Below are positions 63,834 to 64,000 of a DNA stretch of 64,000 bases, piece after piece (positions within the stretch are counted from its first letter, which is position 1; every line of letters begins with the position of its first letter). The notes below the pieces were generated by a model. That model was not told where the DNA came from, did no database searches, and saw nothing but the letters and a program-made list of their open reading frames with translations. The DNA is taken from contig JANYDC010000099.1 in the NCBI GenBank assembly GCA_025359965.1, positions 19,251 to 83,250 of the forward strand, given 5' to 3'. Both the position numbers and the translations under genes were made by a program. The stretch comes from Pedosphaera sp. Its GTDB lineage: Bacteria; Verrucomicrobiota; Verrucomicrobiia; Limisphaerales; SXQI01.

Positions 63834-64000
63834 GAGCCTGTCTGAAAAGTCCCCAATGATAAAATGATGAAAAAACGAAGAAAAGGCTTGATTACAGTGT
63901 GCGGGTGAAAGCTCTCCACCTATTAGCGCAGCTCTGTTGGGGCGATGAAAATCGCCGTTTTTGAAACCAATCTCACCGATGAACAATGGGCCTTTGTCCG
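63834..64000 (+). mobile_element. Left end of an insertion sequence with the start of its transposase (cut by window end)
   Basis: GAGCCTGTCTGAAAAGTCCCC at 63834-63854 looks like the terminal inverted repeat of an IS5-type element. An ATG at 63945 opens a frame that runs to the end of the window, reading 'MKIAVFETNLTDEQWAFV'. The 'LTDEQWAFV' start is typical of IS5/IS4-type DDE transposases ('DLTDEQWALL'). Only 18 codons can be seen, so the family is a guess, and the right end lies outside. Confidence 0.65.

Overview
The window looks like the chromosome of a Verrucomicrobiota bacterium, most likely of the Pedosphaera/Limisphaera type. The sequence signs are a PSD1/DUF1553 plus DUF1501 gene pair, secreted proteins built of Calx-beta and delta-60 repeats that end in an 'LE.S.DL..W...FxRxR' tail, a pseudopilin of the DUF1559 type, the futalosine-route gene mqnC, and a very large set of duplicated MacB-type permeases. 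The placement rests on gene content and not on a marker phylogeny.

Positions 1-27638 hold one large, co-directional transport region. Eight long FtsX/MacB-type permeases of the ADOP class (851-891 aa) lie head to tail. Between them are two ankyrin-repeat protein genes, each directly coupled to the permease that follows, and a secreted protein with seven 34-residue 'SDGDK' repeats. Two phased 26-bp repeats with an internal dyad form a likely operator before the fourth permease. The row ends in two MacB/LolD-like ATPases that flank a periplasmic adaptor. Many permeases may therefore share few ATPases. No TolC-like outer-membrane protein is present in the window.

Positions 27639-40883 hold secreted and envelope proteins. 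There is a decayed copy of a PSD1 gene start, a 1709-aa delta-60/Calx-beta protein, the intact PSD1 cytochrome protein coupled to a DUF1501 protein, an esterase and an M14 zinc carboxypeptidase. Positions 40886-45717 hold a PQQ-like beta-propeller protein, divergent from a CHASE-PAS-PAS hybrid histidine kinase, followed by a small EF-hand protein and a terminator.

Positions 45899-53166 are housekeeping. A plus-strand set (argH, a squalene/phytoene synthase, mtnP, a membrane-anchored GNAT protein) converges on a minus-strand set (aroB, a glutaredoxin-like gene, lipA). A pseudopilin and a tRNA-Arg(CCT) follow. Positions 53167-54141 lack a clear gene but contain a 210-bp nested palindromic repeat.

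Positions 54142-64000 mix core genes (tmk, rpsT with promoter and terminator, mqnC, a serine acetyltransferase) with a DUF1573-cytochrome c protein, a soluble sugar dehydrogenase, an aldose epimerase, an orphan Phd antitoxin, and a candidate small RNA near 60.2 kb with twin loops and its own promoter and terminator. The window ends inside an insertion sequence.
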